A stretch of 8,090 nucleotides of DNA. Origin: Calditrichaceae bacterium. GTDB taxonomy: Bacteria; Calditrichota; Calditrichia; Calditrichales; Calditrichaceae. Each line of letters opens with the position of its first letter. Position 1 is the stretch's first letter. The stretch is from positions 1-8,090 of the forward strand of contig JAUXGF010000111.1 in NCBI GenBank assembly GCA_030622395.1. Reading direction: 5' to 3'. The translations under genes were made by a program, and so were the position numbers. The notes beneath the pieces are model-generated. The model saw only the letters and a program-made list of their open reading frames with translations, was not told where the DNA came from and searched no databases. Shown in pieces: positions 6,901 through 8,090 of this stretch.

Positions 6901-8090
6901 AGCCGGATCAATCCCGCCCTGATTTAGAGAAAGCTTATGTTGCGCCGCGCACTGAATTGGAACAATTTATTGTAGATATATGGAAAGATATTTTAGGCAT
7001 TGATAAGATCGGAATTTATGACAACTTCTTTGATCTTGGGGGTAATTCACTCAAAGCCGCGGTATTTGCCAACAGACTGCAAAAAGAATTGGACGAGGTC
7101 GTCCATGTCGGCACTGTTTTTAAAGCGCCGCTGATTGCCGAACTGGCAATGTACATAGCTGAATATTATCCTGATTCAGTTGAGAAAAATTTCGGCATAA
7201 AAGCGGAAGCCTCACATAAATACGGCGTCAGGATTGAAAATTCTGAAAACCTGGAAAAAATCGACGATGATAAAACAGATCAATTCCGCAGGCTTATTAC
7301 GTCGCTGCCTCCGCAAACCACAAGCCGCCGGCAAAAAAATCCACCGGCAGTATTCCTGTTGTCGCCGCCGCGTTCCGGTTCTACCCTGCTGCGCATTATG
7401 CTTGCAGGAAACCCAAAACTATTCTCGCCGCCGGAATTAGACTTACTTTCATTTAACACCTTGCAGGAACGTCAATCCGCTTTCTCACAGGATGGACTTG
7501 AAATCTGGCTGGAAGCTACTATTCGCGCTATTATGGAAATAAAGGAATACAGCGCTGCGGAAGCAAAACAGATTATGTCTGAGTATGAGCAGAAAAATCT
7601 GACAACCAATGAATTTTTCGGACTTATGCAGGAATGGGTCGGCGGCAGGTACATTGTCGATAAAACCCCTACTTACGCTTTTGATCCGGAAATCTTAAAA
7701 AGAATGGAAACCGCTTTTGAGGATCCTTTATATATTCACTTGATCCGCCATCCTTACGCCATGATTTATTCATTTATTGAAGCGAAATTAGATAAGAACT
7801 TTTTCCGGCACAGCCATCCGTTTTCAAGGCATGAATTAGCCGAATTGATCTGGATAATTTCCAATCAGAATACAATTAATTTTTTAAAGACTATTCCCGC
7901 ACAAAGACAATTCAGTTTGAAATTTGAATCATTGTTAGCCGATCCGCGCATTGAATTAGAAAACTTGTGTAATTTTCTCAATATCGAATTTGCAGAGGAA
8001 ATGCTTAAGCCATATCAGGGTAAAAAGATGACCGACGGGGTTACGTCTAATTCTCAAATGGTTGGGGATTTTAAATTTTACCTGCATAAG
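3906..8090 (+). CDS. Non-ribosomal peptide synthetase C-A-PCP with fused sulfotransferase domain (3' truncated by window edge)
   Basis: The frame is open from ATG 3906 through base 8090: 1395 codons, no stop. Domains: basic N-terminal helix (1-40); condensation domain (about 45-480) with the full motif HHIIADGWS (177-185); adenylation domain (about 505-995) with YTSGSTGKPKG (653-663), VYGPTE (791-796), YRTGDLVR and A10 lysine K991; carrier domain (about 1010-1085) with LGGNS, Ser1048; a linker; then a sulfotransferase domain from about 1148. The latter shows the 5'-phosphosulfate loop SPPRSGSTLL (1153-1162), VDKTPTYAFDPEIL, and the 3'-phosphate motif RHPYAMIYS with Arg1281 and Ser1289 at the classical eight-residue spacing. 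Pocket residues D698, A699, F702, F741, L765, G767, V791, T799, F800 and K991 (DAFFLGVTFK) indicate isoleucine or valine. The module would add this residue, and the ST would move a sulfuryl group from PAPS to a hydroxyl on the carrier-bound chain. A release domain probably follows off-window. ST identity is strong; its acceptor is unknown. Confidence 0.96.
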   Translation, partial: MSDISKRLSSLSPEKLELLRKKLKKEGKAVKKDVIVKRQNQADYPMSAAQKRLWFLNQLDPESAFYNIPSALRLKGSLNVPALEKSINEIIKRHEVLRASFHIDDKGEPQQIIAGKLIVPLNQLDISDIPADKTEAKVQQLLKDEAAAVFKIDQAPLMLVSFIKLNSGEYVLIINMHHIIADGWSIVVFIQEVIVLYQAFAANIPSPLKDLSLQFFDYAQWQEDRQNEEVINKQLSYWTEYLKGMPAQLELPVDHPRPSLASYKGRQHIFPIGKELTAKLRKLTKENNVSLYMTLMSAFQVFLYKFSNQDDFGVGAPIANRNRKEIEEIIGFFVNTIVLRANFTKEITFLDLINRVRNDVLEAAANQDVPFEKIVETILPKRELSVSPLFQVMFDLQKAPLQSMKLKDLTLEIVDIEIEVAKFDLLFIMLEYEDDIKCTLEYNTDLFDRASIERMSEYFLALLHQIVDNPKQKISLLSLISEAEKKQIVVDWNKTDTSYPDKLSVTQLFEKQVEKTPQNTAVIFEGQEISYSDLNRRSNQLAHYLIKHGVKKDDMAGIFMERSIDMIIGMLGILKAGAVYVPIDTSYPKERIAFIMDDTKTPALLTQQSLAADLPESQSLILNMDTDRDKIDRESADNPPTLTNAGDRAYVIYTSGSTGKPKGVVVPHRAINRLVLNTDYVQINGNDRIAQVSNAAFDAATFEIWGALLNGAILAGITKDVMLSTQEFVDQLRSQKISAMFLTTSLFNQLANEIPGAFRTLKNVLLGGELVDAKSVRSVLLNDPPQRLLHVYGPTENTTFSTWHLVKDVAENASTVPIGKTIANSTCYVVDKNFQPVPVGVPGELCLGGDGLALGYFNRPQLTAEKFVLNPFNDKEGSRLYRTGDLVRYLPGGDIEFLGRIDQQVKIRGFRIELGEIESLLKEYPQLKDAAVLAWEDTPGDRRLVGYIVPDGETVPNNNELRNFLLEKLPDYMVPFIFIKMDSLPINPNGKVDRKALPKPDQSRPDLEKAYVAPRTELEQFIVDIWKDILGIDKIGIYDNFFDLGGNSLKAAVFANRLQKELDEVVHVGTVFKAPLIAELAMYIAEYYPDSVEKNFGIKAEASHKYGVRIENSENLEKIDDDKTDQFRRLITSLPPQTTSRRQKNPPAVFLLSPPRSGSTLLRIMLAGNPKLFSPPELDLLSFNTLQERQSAFSQDGLEIWLEATIRAIMEIKEYSAAEAKQIMSEYEQKNLTTNEFFGLMQEWVGGRYIVDKTPTYAFDPEILKRMETAFEDPLYIHLIRHPYAMIYSFIEAKLDKNFFRHSHPFSRHELAELIWIISNQNTINFLKTIPAQRQFSLKFESLLADPRIELENLCNFLNIEFAEEMLKPYQGKKMTDGVTSNSQMVGDFKFYLHK
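6957..7160 (+). other. Carrier (PCP) domain of NRPS 2
   Basis: Part of the second synthetase. It begins after the A10 motif and contains DNFFDLGGNSLKAA, with Ser1048 (codon 7047-7049) as the 4'-phosphopantetheine attachment site. It differs from the carrier of gene 1 (DNFFELGGHSML) by Asn for His just before the serine. That variation is common among carrier domains and does not by itself show a change in partner. The domain sits directly before the sulfotransferase, so its bound chain is the likely ST substrate. Confidence 0.85.
7347..8090 (+). other. Sulfotransferase domain of NRPS 2 (incomplete at right edge)
   Basis: Part of the second synthetase. It begins after a proline/arginine-rich linker (LPPQTTSRRQKNPPAVFLL) and has the PAPS-binding signature described for the whole gene. 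The order of motifs (SPPRSGSTLL, SPPELDLLSF, VDKTPTYAFDP, LIRHPYAMIYSF, IPAQRQFSLKFESL, MTDGVTSNSQMVGD) is that of ST domains embedded in modular synthases such as the curacin CurM and olefin-synthase (OLS) enzymes, rather than of free-standing tailoring sulfotransferases. At 1318-1322 it reads ISNQN, where I would expect a His before QN. At least 248 residues are present and the C-terminal end is missing. Confidence 0.85.

Noticed and set aside
7234..7440. A 68-codon plus-strand frame overlapping the PCP-ST linker
   Set aside because: The long frame continues uninterrupted through it with linker and sulfotransferase motifs, so the alternative frame is a shadow and not evidence of a frameshift.

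Overview
The window carries two consecutive plus-strand non-ribosomal peptide synthetase (NRPS) genes and the repeat-rich DNA around them. The first (146-3565) is a complete single module: condensation, adenylation and peptidyl carrier domains (C-A-PCP) with a long acidic C-terminal tail. The second (3906 to beyond the right edge) is another C-A-PCP module. A PAPS-type sulfotransferase (ST) domain is fused directly behind its carrier domain, and the gene is still open at base 8090. No other protein gene is supported on either strand.

The source looks like a moderately AT-rich bacterium with many palindromic intergenic repeats. Three repeat types are visible: C-rich/G-rich palindromes (CCCCCT...AGGGGG), TAATTCG-type heptamer tandem repeats, and a GTAGGGGCG...CGCCCCTAC palindromic element. 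In my experience these occur in filamentous cyanobacteria and in several uncultured Gram-negative lineages rich in secondary metabolism. The window has no taxonomic marker gene, so the phylum stays open.

Layout: 1-145, non-coding leader with a hairpin at 51-70, heptamer repeats at 95-129 and a Shine-Dalgarno sequence. 146-3565, NRPS module 1. 3539-3620, C-rich/G-rich imperfect inverted repeat that overlaps the end of gene 1 and appears to have supplied its last residues. 3683-3821, a separate compact palindromic element. 3830-3905, AT-rich leader of gene 2 with a ribosome-binding site. 3906-8090, NRPS module 2 plus ST, 3' truncated.

Working together: both C domains look like chain-elongating domains with an intact or nearly intact HHxxxD motif, so peptide should arrive from a synthetase encoded outside the window. 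The acidic tail of protein 1 and the lysine-rich N-terminus of protein 2 are a plausible docking pair, giving the order module 1 -> module 2 -> ST. By hand alignment to GrsA, the adenylation pockets read DAENIGAIT+K for module 1 (substrate uncertain) and DAFFLGVTF+K for module 2 (a branched aliphatic, Ile/Val-like code). The ST domain has both PAPS-binding motifs. It resembles the ST domains of polyketide and olefin-synthase lines that prime a hydroxyl group for elimination or leave a sulfate ester. Its position behind an NRPS carrier domain is the most interesting feature here. Whatever follows it (thioesterase or other release domain) lies off the window.
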